Of a DNA stretch of 64,000 nt, positions 44,771-53,175 are shown piece by piece. This DNA is from CAWGHZ01 sp963822575 (GTDB lineage Bacteria; Pseudomonadota; Alphaproteobacteria; MPNO01; DASWLB01), in NCBI GenBank assembly GCA_963822575.1, contig CAWGHZ010000007.1, positions 310,001 to 374,000 of the forward strand. The letters are read 5' to 3'. The stretch's first letter is position 1, and each line of letters opens with the position of its first letter. The notes beneath the pieces are model-generated. The model had not been told where the DNA came from. It was given only the letters and a program-made list of their open reading frames with translations, and made no database searches. The translations under genes were made by a program, and so were the position numbers.

Positions 44771-45583
44771 CTCAGTCGGCGGCGGAACATCCAGCTCGCG
44801 CCGACGAGCGTGACGGCCGCGATTGCCGCCATCGGCCACAACCGGCTGTAAATCAAGCTCGCCGGCAGGCCTTCGAGGAACGTTCCGCGGACGATGATCA
44901 GGAAGTAGCGCATCGGGTTGACGAGCGTGAAGTCCTGGATGATCGACGGCATGTTGGCGATCGGCGTCGCGAAGCCCCAAAAGGATCACCGCGGGCACGA
45001 CGAACAGGAACGCGCCCAGGATAGCCTGCTGCTGGGTCCGCGAGACCGCGGAAATCATCAGCCCGACGCCGATGACGGACAGGATGTACAGGAACATCCC
45101 GGCATAGAGCAGAACGAGGTCGCCACGGAGCGGCACGCCGAACCAGAACACGCCGACGGCAACGATGACGGTTCCCTCCGCCAGCCCGATGATCATGGCC
45201 GGCGACGATTTGCCGACGAGAATCTCGAACGGCCGAAACGGGGTCACCAGGAGCTGCTCGGTATGAAGCAGTTCGAGGCGCCGGTCATCCTCGGCGGTAT
45301 CGACGATCAATTCATAATCGACCGACACCATTTTCGGAGGCGAGTCTTGCCGCACGCCGTGGAGCGTCACCTCGACACCGCGAAGGTCGAACTTCAACAT
45401 CGGTGTGACCCGTTCGATCCCCTTGATCATGCAGGCGGCGATGGCGGCCAGGAACAGCTCGGCCGGGTTGAAGGCATCGAGCCTGCCCGCCACGTCGGTG
45501 TCGAGCACGACCTCCGCGTCCTTGCACAGGGCGACGCTCCGGTGCGCGTCGACCCGCCGTGCTATCACCCTGTATTCGAGCAT
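44767..45583 (-). pseudogene. Chimera: OsmC-family N-terminus fused to ABC-2 permease C-terminus, then frameshifted
   Basis: From the ATG at 45583, about 107 codons encode an OsmC-like protein (MLEYRVIARRVDAH, FNPAELFLAAIAACMIKGIE, then VSVDYELIVDTAEDDRRLEL). At about 45260 the same frame switches to the middle of an ABC-2 exporter permease (EQLLVTPFRPFEILVGK, ISAVSRTQQQAILGAFLFVV). An extra base in the run at 44975-44978 then breaks the frame, and the neighbouring frame finishes it: MPSIIQDFTLVNPMRYFLII to RRRLS. A deletion joined two genes; the OsmC C-terminal catalytic Cys half and the permease N-terminus are lost. Neither part should work. Confidence 0.8.
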
Positions 45584-45790
45584 GCGACCTCCTTGTGCAA
45601 GACGTCGATCCGATCGGCCGGCCTCCGCATGCGGCGAAAGAGCGCGGCGGGATCGAACCCCGAATGGCACTTATCATCTTTGAAGGAATAGCGCGGCGCG
45701 AGGCACGTCGGCTTGAGACAGATCAATCGCGCGTGTGGGTTCGCGGGGCCGCCGCCGGCCGCCCCCAGGCGGGTCCCGCCGGAAACGGTG

Positions 45791-46855
45791 TCACCGATTG
45801 GGCTGGATCGCCTTGCCGGTGCGCCGGACGGCGGCTCCGTGCTCGTACCATCCCTTGGTCAGGCCCGCGAGCTTGACGACCGACAGCATGACCGGGACTT
45901 CGATAAGGACGCCGACGACGGTGGCGAGCGCCGCGCCTGACTGGAACCCGAACAGGCTGATGGCGGCGGCGACCGCGAGTTCGAAGAAATTGCTCGCCCC
46001 GATCAGCGCGGAGGGCGCCGCGACGCAGTGCGCCTCGCCCATCGCCCGGTTCAGCAGATAGGCGAGGCCCGAATTGAAATAGACCTGGATCAGGATCGGC
46101 ACGGCGAGGAGCGCGATCACCAAAGGCTGCGCCAGGATCTGCTCGCCCTGGAAGCCGAATAAGAGGACCAGCGTCGTCAATAGCGCGATCAGCGAAACCG
46201 GCTGAAGCCGGCCGAGGAGCCGTGCCAGTGCTGCCGCCCCGCCGCCGGCCAAGGTCTGGCGCCGGACGAGCTGGGCGAGGATCACCGGCACCACGATGTA
46301 GAGGGCCACCGAGATCACCAGCGTTTCCCACGGCACTGTGATCGCCGAGAGCCCGAGCAGCAGCCCGACGATGGGCGCGAACGCGAAAACCATGATTGTG
46401 TCGTTTAGTGCGACCTGGCTCAGCGTGAAATGCGGCTCACCACCCGCCAAATTGCTCCAGACGAACACCATGGCCGTGCACGGCGCCGCGGCCAGCAGGA
46501 TCAGCCCGGCGATGTAGCTGTCGATCTGGTCGGCGGGCAGATAGGGGCGAAAAATTGTGCCGATGAACAGCCAGCCGAACGCCGCCATCGAGAAGGGCTT
46601 AACGGCCCAGTTGATCAGAAGCGTGACACCGATGCCGCGCCAATGCTCGCGCACCTCCGCCAGGGCGGCGAAGTCGATCTTGACCAGCATCGGGATGATC
46701 ATCAGCCAGATCAGCAGCGCCACCGGCAGGTTGACCTGGGCGAGCTCGACCCCGCCTATTGCGTGGAACACGCCCGGCAGGAACCGGCCCAGCGCGACGC
46801 CGGCGACGATGCAGAGCGCAACCCAGAGTGTCAGAAGTCGCTCGAAGCCGGACAT
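45791..46855 (-). CDS. acr3: Arsenite efflux permease Acr3
   Basis: A 354-residue protein with ten membrane helices of the BART superfamily. LLAAAPCTAMVFVWSNLAGG carries the conserved Cys needed for As(III) transport, and FTLSQVALNDTIMVFAFAP the discontinuous-helix region; GASNFFELAVAAAISLFG is the second conserved motif. It exports arsenite driven by the proton gradient, with no ATPase needed. It follows arsR2 after eleven bases and shares its promoter. With ArsC and ArsI in the opposite unit it completes the detoxification route. Confidence 0.95.
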   Translation of the reverse strand: MSGFERLLTLWVALCIVAGVALGRFLPGVFHAIGGVELAQVNLPVALLIWLMIIPMLVKIDFAALAEVREHWRGIGVTLLINWAVKPFSMAAFGWLFIGTIFRPYLPADQIDSYIAGLILLAAAPCTAMVFVWSNLAGGEPHFTLSQVALNDTIMVFAFAPIVGLLLGLSAITVPWETLVISVALYIVVPVILAQLVRRQTLAGGGAAALARLLGRLQPVSLIALLTTLVLLFGFQGEQILAQPLVIALLAVPILIQVYFNSGLAYLLNRAMGEAHCVAAPSALIGASNFFELAVAAAISLFGFQSGAALATVVGVLIEVPVMLSVVKLAGLTKGWYEHGAAVRRTGKAIQPNR

Positions 46856-46866
46856 TCGAAGTTCCC

Positions 46867-47211
46867 TCAGCGCCGCTTCCGAGCGGGCCCGGCGCCCGCC
46901 ACCACATCGAGAAACCGCCTCAGCGATTCCATCGCCGCGGGGTTGAGCGAGTAGCAGACGCGCGGGTGCTCGATCTCGCCGGTGATGATCCCGGCCGCCT
47001 TCAGAATGCGCAGATGCTCGGAGACGGTCGACTGGGCAAGCCCGACCTCCTCCACGACATCGCAGCCGATGCAGGCTCGCTTCTCGTGCAGCATCCGCAC
47101 GATCCGTGTTCGGGCGGGGTGGCCGAGCGCCTTTGCAATGCGCGCCATCGCCTCATCTTCGTCCCCGTTGCCGGACACGGTCGCCCGATCCTGGAGTTGA
47201 ACGCGTCCCAT
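46867..47211 (-). CDS. arsR: ArsR-family repressor (copy 2)
   Basis: A 114-residue winged-helix repressor. AKALGHPARTRIVRMLHEKR is the N-terminal helix pair, CIGCDVVEEVGLAQSTVSEH holds a CxxC-like thiol pair at the start of the DNA-recognition helix, and EIEHPRVCYSLNPAAMESLR the wing and last helix. The thiol positions differ from copy 1 (which has a C-terminal CC), so the two probably sense As(III) or Sb(III) through different sites. GGAGGG is five bases from the ATG. It should repress arsR2-acr3. Confidence 0.9.
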   Translation of the reverse strand: MGRVQLQDRATVSGNGDEDEAMARIAKALGHPARTRIVRMLHEKRACIGCDVVEEVGLAQSTVSEHLRILKAAGIITGEIEHPRVCYSLNPAAMESLRRFLDVVAGAGPARKRR

Positions 47212-47221
47212 GCCGACCCTC

Positions 47222-47272
47222 CATCGTCGTTCGACGATGAACGATATAAGCCTTGCCGGGTTCGGCTTTCAA
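47222..47272 (-). promoter_or_regulatory. arsR2-acr3 promoter and dyad operator
   Basis: On the minus strand TTGAAA (47272-47267), 17 bases, and TTATAT (47249-47244) make a good sigma-70-type promoter. Directly after the -10 element lies the perfect dyad CATCGTCG-TT-CGACGATG (47239-47222), then GGAGGG and the arsR2 ATG at 47211. An ArsR dimer on this dyad would cover the start of transcription. Confidence 0.75.
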
Positions 47273-47329
47273 GTCCGGAACACCGGCGCTTCGACCGCCC
47301 GCGCCCAGACCTATTGGCGCGCGACAATC

Positions 47330-47780
47330 AAGTGTCTCCTCTCTGCATTGGGGCCCGAACTGGGGCTACGCCATTCGATCTCGAGAACGGAAGTTTGCCC
47401 ACGCCCTCATCGACGAGGCAGGTGTCGACGTCGTGTTCGGCCATTCGTCGCACCATGTGAAGGGGACCGAGGTCTATCGGGACCGGCTGATCCTCTATGG
47501 CTGCGGCGACTTCCTCAACGACTATGAGGGGATTGGGGGGTACGAGCGGTACCGCAACGACCTTGTCGCCATGTATCTGCCGGCGCTTCGGACCGAAGAT
47601 GGTGCCCTGGACGGCCTGCTGATCGTGCCATTTCGGATTCGCAGGTTCCGGCTCGGCCGGGCGCCGGCAGAGGATACGGCTTGGCTGCATGAGACTCTAA
47701 ACCGCGAGGGTGCCGACCTCGGCACGCATTTTGTGCCGCGTCAGGACGGCACGCTCGCTCTTGCATGGAAGGGCGCATGA
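47330..47780 (+). pseudogene. CapA-family protein, C-terminal fragment
   Basis: About 150 codons match the C-terminal half of CapA/PgsA-type metallophosphatase-like proteins: SSLHWGPNWGYAI, FAHALIDEAGVDVVFGHSSH, then HVKGTEVYRDRLILYGCGDF and DYEGIGGYERYRNDL. The typical N-terminal half (GDVML-type metal site) is missing; upstream DNA instead holds the arsR2 promoter. The frame is open further upstream by chance. Without the first metal-binding motifs it should be inactive. It looks like island rearrangement rather than a working gene. Confidence 0.8.
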
Positions 47781-47820
47781 GGCGCCTTCCTCTATACAAG
47801 GTATACCAGCTGCTTGAGTG

Positions 47821-49377
47821 TCAGCCTGACGTCGCCGGCTGCGCGGGCACGTTGCGCAGCAGGGGCACGAGGGCGGTGGCGGCGATGAAGGCGATCATGA
47901 TCACCCAGAACGCGTCGGCGAAGGCCATGGTGGAGGCCTCGCGATAGGCGAGCTGCCAGAGCCGCTTGAGCGCCGCCGCATGGCCGGCGTCGATGCTGCC
48001 GATCATGTGGCCGTAGCGCGCGGTGAGCCCGTCGAGGGCGCGGTTCATTGTGTCGTTTGCCGGCGTCAAATGCGCGGCGATCGCCTGGAAGTGGAAGTTG
48101 GTGCGGTCGTTCAGTATCGCGCCCGAGACCGCAATACCGACTGCGCCGCCCAGGTTCCGCATCATGTTGAACAACCCGCTTGCGTACTTGAGCCGCGCGG
48201 CCGGCAGGCTGCCCAGGCCCAGAGTTACCGCCGGCGCGACCGCGAAGACCTGCGGGAAGCCGCGGAAGATCTGCGGCCAGAGAAGCTCGTTCGCGCCCCA
48301 GTCGTGGGTGATAAAGCTGAAGCTCCACATGCCGAGACCGAACGAGGCGAGGCCGAACATCATCAGCCAGCGCGTGTCGATCTTGCGGGCGAGGGCGATG
48401 TAGACGACCGTGCCGGCGAGCGACGCCGCCCCGGTCACGAAGATCGCGGCGCCGGTCTGCCATGCATCGAACCCGCGCACATAGCCGAGGAACAGCGGCG
48501 TCAGATAGATGGTCGAGAAGATGCCGATCCCGGTCACGAACGACAGGATGCAGCCGAGCAGGAAGTTGCGATTGCCGAGCGCGCTGAGATCGACCACCGG
48601 GTGGGCGAAGGTGAGGCTCCGGATCACGAACGCGGCACCGGCGATGGAAGCGACCACTGCCGCACTGCGGATCGTCGCGTCGTCGAACCAGTTCCAGCGC
48701 GCGCCCTCCTCGAGCACGTATTCGAGGCAGCCGAGCCCCATTGCCATCAGGACGATGCCGGGATAGTCCGCCTCCTTGAGGAGTGAGAGGTCCGGCTTGT
48801 CCATCTTCACGAGCAGCGGGACGAGCAAGGCGATCATGATCCCCGGCACCACGTTGACGTAGAACAGCCAGTGCCAGCTGAGCGTGTCGGTGATCCAGCC
48901 GCCCACGACGGGCCCCAGGGTCGGCGCGATCGAGGCGATTGTGCCCACGACGGCGGCTGCATAGACCCGCCGCGGCCCCGGGAAGTAGTGGAAGGTCGAG
49001 GTGAACACGATGGGGATCATCGATGCGCCCATGAGGCCCTGCAGGGCGCGGAACACGATCATGCTCTCGATGTCCCAGGCGAGACCGCACAGCACGCTTG
49101 CCGCCGTGAAGCCGGCGGCCGACACGGTGAACAGCCAGCGGGTGGAGAATACGCGGGTCAGCCAGCCCGACAGCGGAATCACGATGATCTCGGCGATCAG
49201 ATAGGAGGTCTGTACCCAGCCGATCTGGTCGCGCGCCGCCGATAGTCCGCCCCCGATGTCCTGCAGTGAGGACGCGACCACCTGGATGTCGAGGAGTGCG
49301 ATGAACATGCCTGCGCACATAACGACGAAGGGCAGGATGTCCTTGAGCCAGCCCGATTCGCGTACTTCGGTCGCCAT
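47821..49377 (-). CDS. DHA2-family multidrug efflux MFS transporter (EmrB-like)
   Basis: A 518-residue, 14-helix major facilitator. MFIALLDIQVVASSLQDIGG is helix 1 with the DHA2 signature Asp, GWLTRVFSTRWLF the loop 2-3 motif A, and IAPTLGPVVGGWITDTLSWH the motif C. It is preceded by its membrane-fusion partner and ends 40 bases from the capA fragment. The pair should pump lipophilic toxins out with protons. No outer-membrane factor is encoded nearby. Confidence 0.92.
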   Translation of the reverse strand: MATEVRESGWLKDILPFVVMCAGMFIALLDIQVVASSLQDIGGGLSAARDQIGWVQTSYLIAEIIVIPLSGWLTRVFSTRWLFTVSAAGFTAASVLCGLAWDIESMIVFRALQGLMGASMIPIVFTSTFHYFPGPRRVYAAAVVGTIASIAPTLGPVVGGWITDTLSWHWLFYVNVVPGIMIALLVPLLVKMDKPDLSLLKEADYPGIVLMAMGLGCLEYVLEEGARWNWFDDATIRSAAVVASIAGAAFVIRSLTFAHPVVDLSALGNRNFLLGCILSFVTGIGIFSTIYLTPLFLGYVRGFDAWQTGAAIFVTGAASLAGTVVYIALARKIDTRWLMMFGLASFGLGMWSFSFITHDWGANELLWPQIFRGFPQVFAVAPAVTLGLGSLPAARLKYASGLFNMMRNLGGAVGIAVSGAILNDRTNFHFQAIAAHLTPANDTMNRALDGLTARYGHMIGSIDAGHAAALKRLWQLAYREASTMAFADAFWVIMIAFIAATALVPLLRNVPAQPATSG

Positions 49378-49399
49378 GGCGCGTCTCCCCGGCGGCCGT

Positions 49400-50491
49400 T
49401 CAGTCGGCCTTAGAGTCGACGGTGACGGTGGTCGATAGGCCGGGCCGAAGGCGGCCGGGCGGCGGGTGGTCATCGTCGAGAACGATCCGAACCGGGACGC
49501 GCTGAACGATCTTGGTGAAATTGCCCGTCGCGTTCTCGGGTGGGATCACGCTGAACGTCGCTCCAGTGGCGGGCGCAAGGCTCGCCACATGGCCATGCAG
49601 CACCTGGCCGGGAAGCACGTCGGCCACGATGGTCGCAGGGTCTCCCCCGCGGATGCGGCCGAGCTGATCCTCTTTGAAGTTCGCGTCGACCCAGAGCCCG
49701 TGCGACGGCACGATGGTCAGCAGGTAGGTGCCAGTCGAAACGTACGCCCCGACCTGTGCAGCGCGGTTGCCGACATAGCCGTCGATGGGCGAGCGGACTT
49801 CGGTATAGCCAAGATTGAGCCGCGCCGTCTCGAGCGTCGCCTTGGCCTCCGCGATCGCGGCGCCGGCCTCGGCGATCTGGCCGTCGAGAACGGAAAGCCG
49901 CTGGCGCGCGGCGTCGAGGCCGGCGCGCGCGGCGGAAACCGCCGCCTCGGCCTGGGCGCGCGCCGACTCGCTCCGCTGCGCATTCTGGCGCGAGCCGTAC
50001 TCGGTTCTGGCGAGCCGGCGGTAGCGCTCGGCATCCAGCGCAGCGAACTGGGCCGCGGCCATTTTCGACGCGACCTCCGCCTTCGCCTGCAGCACCGTCG
50101 AGCCTTGCAATGCGCGGGACGACTTCAGGCTTTCGAGCGTTGCCTCCCGCTGCGTTACGATGGCGTCGTCTCGCGCCAGCGCGGCCTGCGCGTCGCGGTC
50201 ATCCAGCCGGACCAAGAGCTCGCCCTTGTGGACAAGCTGGTTGTCCTTGACCAGGATCTGCGTGACGAACCCGGCGACGTGCGGCGCGATCGGCGTCATG
50301 TCGCCGCCGACATAGGCGTCGTCGGTCGATTCCTGCCAGCGCGCGACGTTCCACCAGTGATAGCCGTACCAGGTGGTGCCGACAGCCGCGAGAAGAGCGA
50401 GGCCCGACAGGGTCAGCTTCTTGCGGTCGAGGCGCAGCCTATGGTCCGTGTCGCCCGCCCCGCCTTGGCGATCGAGAACCAGCTCACTCAT
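49400..50491 (-). CDS. HlyD-family membrane fusion protein (EmrA-like)
   Basis: A 363-residue periplasmic adaptor. A single N-terminal helix (LTLSGLALLAAVGTTWYGYH) anchors it, TDDAYVGGDMTPIAPHVAGF starts the lipoyl domain, a coiled-coil hairpin covers about residues 100-200, and LGYTEVRSPIDGYVGNRAAQ closes it. It bridges EmrB-like pump and outer membrane. AGGAGATATACC lies before the ATG. The start overlaps the hxlR stop by eight bases, so all three genes form one operon. Confidence 0.92.
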   Translation of the reverse strand: MSELVLDRQGGAGDTDHRLRLDRKKLTLSGLALLAAVGTTWYGYHWWNVARWQESTDDAYVGGDMTPIAPHVAGFVTQILVKDNQLVHKGELLVRLDDRDAQAALARDDAIVTQREATLESLKSSRALQGSTVLQAKAEVASKMAAAQFAALDAERYRRLARTEYGSRQNAQRSESARAQAEAAVSAARAGLDAARQRLSVLDGQIAEAGAAIAEAKATLETARLNLGYTEVRSPIDGYVGNRAAQVGAYVSTGTYLLTIVPSHGLWVDANFKEDQLGRIRGGDPATIVADVLPGQVLHGHVASLAPATGATFSVIPPENATGNFTKIVQRVPVRIVLDDDHPPPGRLRPGLSTTVTVDSKAD

Positions 50492-50996
50492 GGTATATCT
50501 CCTGCGCGGCGTCGGCGACAATTCCGCCGTGGCGCGCGCGCGTGCGTGCATCGGCCGCCGGTCCGGCCGCGGAGCGGAACCGCCCCTCGGTCAGCGGGAC
50601 GCCCGTGTTGCGATCGATCAGCACCGGATCTGCGAGGGCGCCCGTCTCGCGGTCGACGACCACGACCGATGCGCCTTCCGGTGCGAGGTGCTTGTTGCCC
50701 CAGGCCAGCAAGGCCCAGAGCACGGGCCGGAAGTCGCGGCCGCGCTCGGTCAGCACGTACTCGTCGCGCGGCGGACGCTCGCTATACCGCCGGCGTTCCA
50801 ACAGCCCCGATTCGACCAGTCCGTTGAGCCGCCGGGTGAGCATGTTCGGTGCGATCCCCAGGCTCTTCTGGAACTGGTCGAACCGCGTCAGTCCGAGAAA
50901 GGCGTCGCGGAGGATCAGGATCGACCACCACTCGCCAACCCGTTCCAGGCTGCGGGCGATCGGGCACTGCATGTTGCCGAAGCTCTTACGCTGCAT
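50484..50996 (-). CDS. HxlR-family transcriptional regulator
   Basis: A 170-residue regulator. CPIARSLERVGEWWSILILR is the HxlR signature with the N-terminal Cys (residue 11) used as redox or electrophile sensor in some family members; TRFDQFQKSLGIAPNMLTRR is the recognition helix and RRYSERPPRDEYVLTERGRD the wing. A C-terminal extension of about 55 residues is longer than the usual 110-120 aa form. First gene of the efflux operon, it probably controls that operon through the inverted repeat in front of it. Confidence 0.9.
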   Translation of the reverse strand: MQRKSFGNMQCPIARSLERVGEWWSILILRDAFLGLTRFDQFQKSLGIAPNMLTRRLNGLVESGLLERRRYSERPPRDEYVLTERGRDFRPVLWALLAWGNKHLAPEGASVVVVDRETGALADPVLIDRNTGVPLTEGRFRSAAGPAADARTRARHGGIVADAAQEIYHE

Positions 50997-51011
50997 CGAA
51001 CCGGACTCCTC

Positions 51012-51060
51012 ACTTGCATTATGAAAGTGAATATGGACCAGTCTCTATCATGATGCAAGT
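51012..51060 (-). promoter_or_regulatory. Promoter and inverted repeat before the HxlR-efflux operon
   Basis: ACTTGCAT at 51012-51019 and ATGCAAGT at 51053-51060 are exact inverse copies. On the minus strand TTGCAT (51058-51053) and CATATT (51035-51030), 17 bases apart, form the promoter, so one arm overlaps the -35 element and the other lies just before the GAGGAG ribosome-binding site. Binding of the HxlR dimer pair to both arms would repress its own operon. A second, forward promoter could also be here. Confidence 0.6.
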
Positions 51061-51147
51061 AGCTCTCGGAGATTTTTTCCAACTCTATCTAACCAATTGA
51101 AATAGGCCGTGATTCTGTTTTCGGACGCCAGGCGGAAGGGCCCGCCC

Positions 51148-51399
51148 ATGTTCCATTGCAAGGAGTTGGACCGCCGGGCGGCCAAGGAAGACGGGCTGCG
51201 CGTGTTTCACACGCTGACGCGCGGGCAGCCGCCCGGATGGGTCGGCGCGACGCGGCGGATCGATCGAGATATGCTGGCCAGGTCCGACACCACTCGTCGA
51301 GGAGACGGCCACGGCGCTCCTTGCGCTCGGTCATGATGCGAGCCGCGTCGAGGCCGAACGCTTTGGACCCACGGGAGCCCCGCGGGCACAAGAGATCAT
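51148..51399 (+). pseudogene. Ferredoxin reductase-like NAD-binding domain, remnant
   Basis: Two frames keep parts of the C-terminal NAD-binding domain of FAD/NAD oxidoreductases: KELDRRAAKEDGLRVFHTLT, then RGQPPGWVGATRRIDRDMLA in the first, and, from about 51300, LVEETATALLALGHDASRVE, then AERFGPTG in the next. The segment between them, which should contain the CGP motif, is deleted and the frame is broken. The FAD part is missing. The end abuts the flavoprotein gene at 51416, whose ribosome-binding site lies inside the remnant. Confidence 0.65.
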
Positions 51400-51415
51400 G
51401 CAAAGGGATCTTGAA

Positions 51416-52795
51416 ATGCCTACCGGTTACGACGCGATCATCATCGGTACCGGCCAGTCGGGGCCGGCGCTCGCGGGCCGGCTGGTCGCAGCCGGTCGGA
51501 AAGTCGCCATCATCGAGCGCAAGCGCTTCGGCGGCACCTGCGTCAACAACGGCTGCATCCCGACCAAGAGCCTGGTGGCGAGCGCCCAGGCGGCGCACGG
51601 CGCGCGCCGCGCCGCCGAGTTCGGCGTGCGGATCGCTGGGCCCGTCACGATGGACATGAAGGCCGTCAAGGCGCGCAAGGATGCGATCGTCCGCGTCTCG
51701 AATGAAGGGGTGGAGAAAACGCTCCGCACGCTCGAGGGCTGCACGGTCTATGTCGGCCACGCGCGCTTCGTCGGGCCGAAGCGCGTCCGGGCGGGAACGG
51801 ATGAGCTCGAAGCCGATCAGATATTCATCAACGTCGGTGGGCGCGCGTCGATCCCGCCCGTCGCGGGCCTCGACACCGTGCCGTACCTGACCAACAGCTC
51901 GATGATGGAGGTCGATTTCCTGCCTGAGCACCTGGTCATCCTGGGCGGCAGCTATATCGGCCTCGAGTTCGGCCAGATGTATCGCCGGTTCGGCAGCGCC
52001 GTGACCATCCTTGAGCACGGCGCACACGTGATCTCGCGCGAGGACGAGGACGTGTCGGTCGCGATCCGCGAAATCCTTGAGGCCGAGGGTGTGAGGATCG
52101 TGACCGGCGCCGACGTGACCTCTGTCGAAGTGCGGTCCGGCGGCATCGCTGCAGCAGTCGCCGCGAAGGGCGCCACCATGGGGATCGCGGGCTCGCACCT
52201 CCTGGTGGCCACCGGCCGTCGGCCGAACACCGACGATCTCGGGCTCGACGCCGCCGGTATCGCGACCGACGCCCGTGGCTACATCCAGGTCGACCAGCGG
52301 CTCGAGACGAGCGTTCCCGGCGTCTTCGCCATGGGCGATTGCAACGGACACGGCGCCTTCACCCACACCTCGTACAACGATTTCGAGATCGTCGCCGCGA
52401 ACCTGCTTGACGGCGATCCGCGCCGGGTCGATGACCGCATCGTTACCTACGGCCTTTTCATCGACCCGCCGCTCGGCCGGGCTGGGCTGACCGAACGGGA
52501 GGTCCGCCAGCGCCGCCTCAAGGCCCTGGTTACGACGATGCCGATGGAGGACGTCGGCCGTGCCTACGAGCGCAGCGAAACCAAAGGCTTCATGAAGATC
52601 ATTGTGGAGGCCGAGACGGGCCAGCTTCTCGGTGCGGCCCTGCTCGGCATCGGGGGCGACGAGATCGTGCAGGGGCTCCTCGACCTGATGTACGCGAAGG
52701 CGCCCTACACGGTGATCCGGCGCGCCATGCACATCCACCCCACGGTCTACGAGATGCTTCCCGTCATGTTCGAAGAGCTCAGACCGCTTTCGTGA
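51416..52795 (+). CDS. Class I pyridine nucleotide-disulfide oxidoreductase (mercuric reductase-like)
   Basis: A 459-residue flavoprotein. The FAD site is YDAIIIGTGQSGPALAGRL, the redox disulfide GGTCVNNGCIPTK (Cys43 and Cys48), the NAD site VILGGSYIGLEFGQMYRRFG, a second FAD motif is VFAMGDCNGHGAFTH, and HIHPTVYEMLP near the C-terminus gives the active-site base of the dimer partner. It lacks both the N-terminal metal-binding domain and the C-terminal vicinal Cys of true MerA, so Hg(II) reduction is unlikely; reduction of another disulfide or thiol-bound metal is more plausible. The start was set by AAGGG eight bases upstream. Confidence 0.88.
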   Translation: MPTGYDAIIIGTGQSGPALAGRLVAAGRKVAIIERKRFGGTCVNNGCIPTKSLVASAQAAHGARRAAEFGVRIAGPVTMDMKAVKARKDAIVRVSNEGVEKTLRTLEGCTVYVGHARFVGPKRVRAGTDELEADQIFINVGGRASIPPVAGLDTVPYLTNSSMMEVDFLPEHLVILGGSYIGLEFGQMYRRFGSAVTILEHGAHVISREDEDVSVAIREILEAEGVRIVTGADVTSVEVRSGGIAAAVAAKGATMGIAGSHLLVATGRRPNTDDLGLDAAGIATDARGYIQVDQRLETSVPGVFAMGDCNGHGAFTHTSYNDFEIVAANLLDGDPRRVDDRIVTYGLFIDPPLGRAGLTEREVRQRRLKALVTTMPMEDVGRAYERSETKGFMKIIVEAETGQLLGAALLGIGGDEIVQGLLDLMYAKAPYTVIRRAMHIHPTVYEMLPVMFEELRPLS

Positions 52796-52879
52796 CCTGG
52801 AGTCTCGGAGCGACGCTGGACTCCTGCCCTTGTCGACGCATTTCCCGATGATGATCGTGCATGGGCAAGGGGGTTTGCC

Positions 52880-52990
52880 ATGTTTCGCGTTCGTCTTGCC
52901 GTCATGGCCGCAACGGCGTTGATCGCGTTCGGGCCGCTTGCCGAGCCTGTCGTAGCGCGATGCAACGGGAAGGAGCGCTGCGCGCGATGA
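52880..52990 (+). CDS. Putative 36-residue secreted peptide
   Basis: A very short gene: MFRVRLAVMAATALIAFGPL, then AEPVVARCNGKERCAR and stop. The first 27 residues look like a signal peptide (basic start, hydrophobic core, AxxVVA-R end), leaving a tiny basic product with two Cys. AAGGGGG lies seven bases before the ATG, and a hairpin terminator follows the stop directly, which supports a real transcription unit. No family is recognised and the function is unknown. Confidence 0.5.
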   Translation: MFRVRLAVMAATALIAFGPLAEPVVARCNGKERCAR

Positions 52991-53009
52991 GGGGCTTCGC
53001 GCCCCTTTC
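52991..53009 (+). terminator. Intrinsic terminator
   Basis: GGGGC-TTCGC-GCCCC at 52991-53005 is a perfect 5-bp GC stem with a 5-base loop, followed by TTTCC. It begins one base after the stop of the small-peptide gene and would end its transcript, or that of the flavoprotein gene upstream. Confidence 0.6.
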
Positions 53010-53175
53010 CGTTGCACCACCGGGCCCGACGAGCTCAAATTAGGAGCGGACTCTACGAGCGCCAGGGTGGAAAGCGGGGCTCCGGTCAGTCCCGCCGAAA
53101 TTGACCGCGTCGCGTCTGACGAGGTTCGTGCCAAATGCGATCGATCGGTCGCAGCAATGGAGGCATCCTGCATCG

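Noticed and set aside
51416..52795. Mercuric reductase (merA)
   Set aside because: It has neither the C-terminal vicinal cysteines nor an N-terminal metal-binding domain, and no other mer gene is present.
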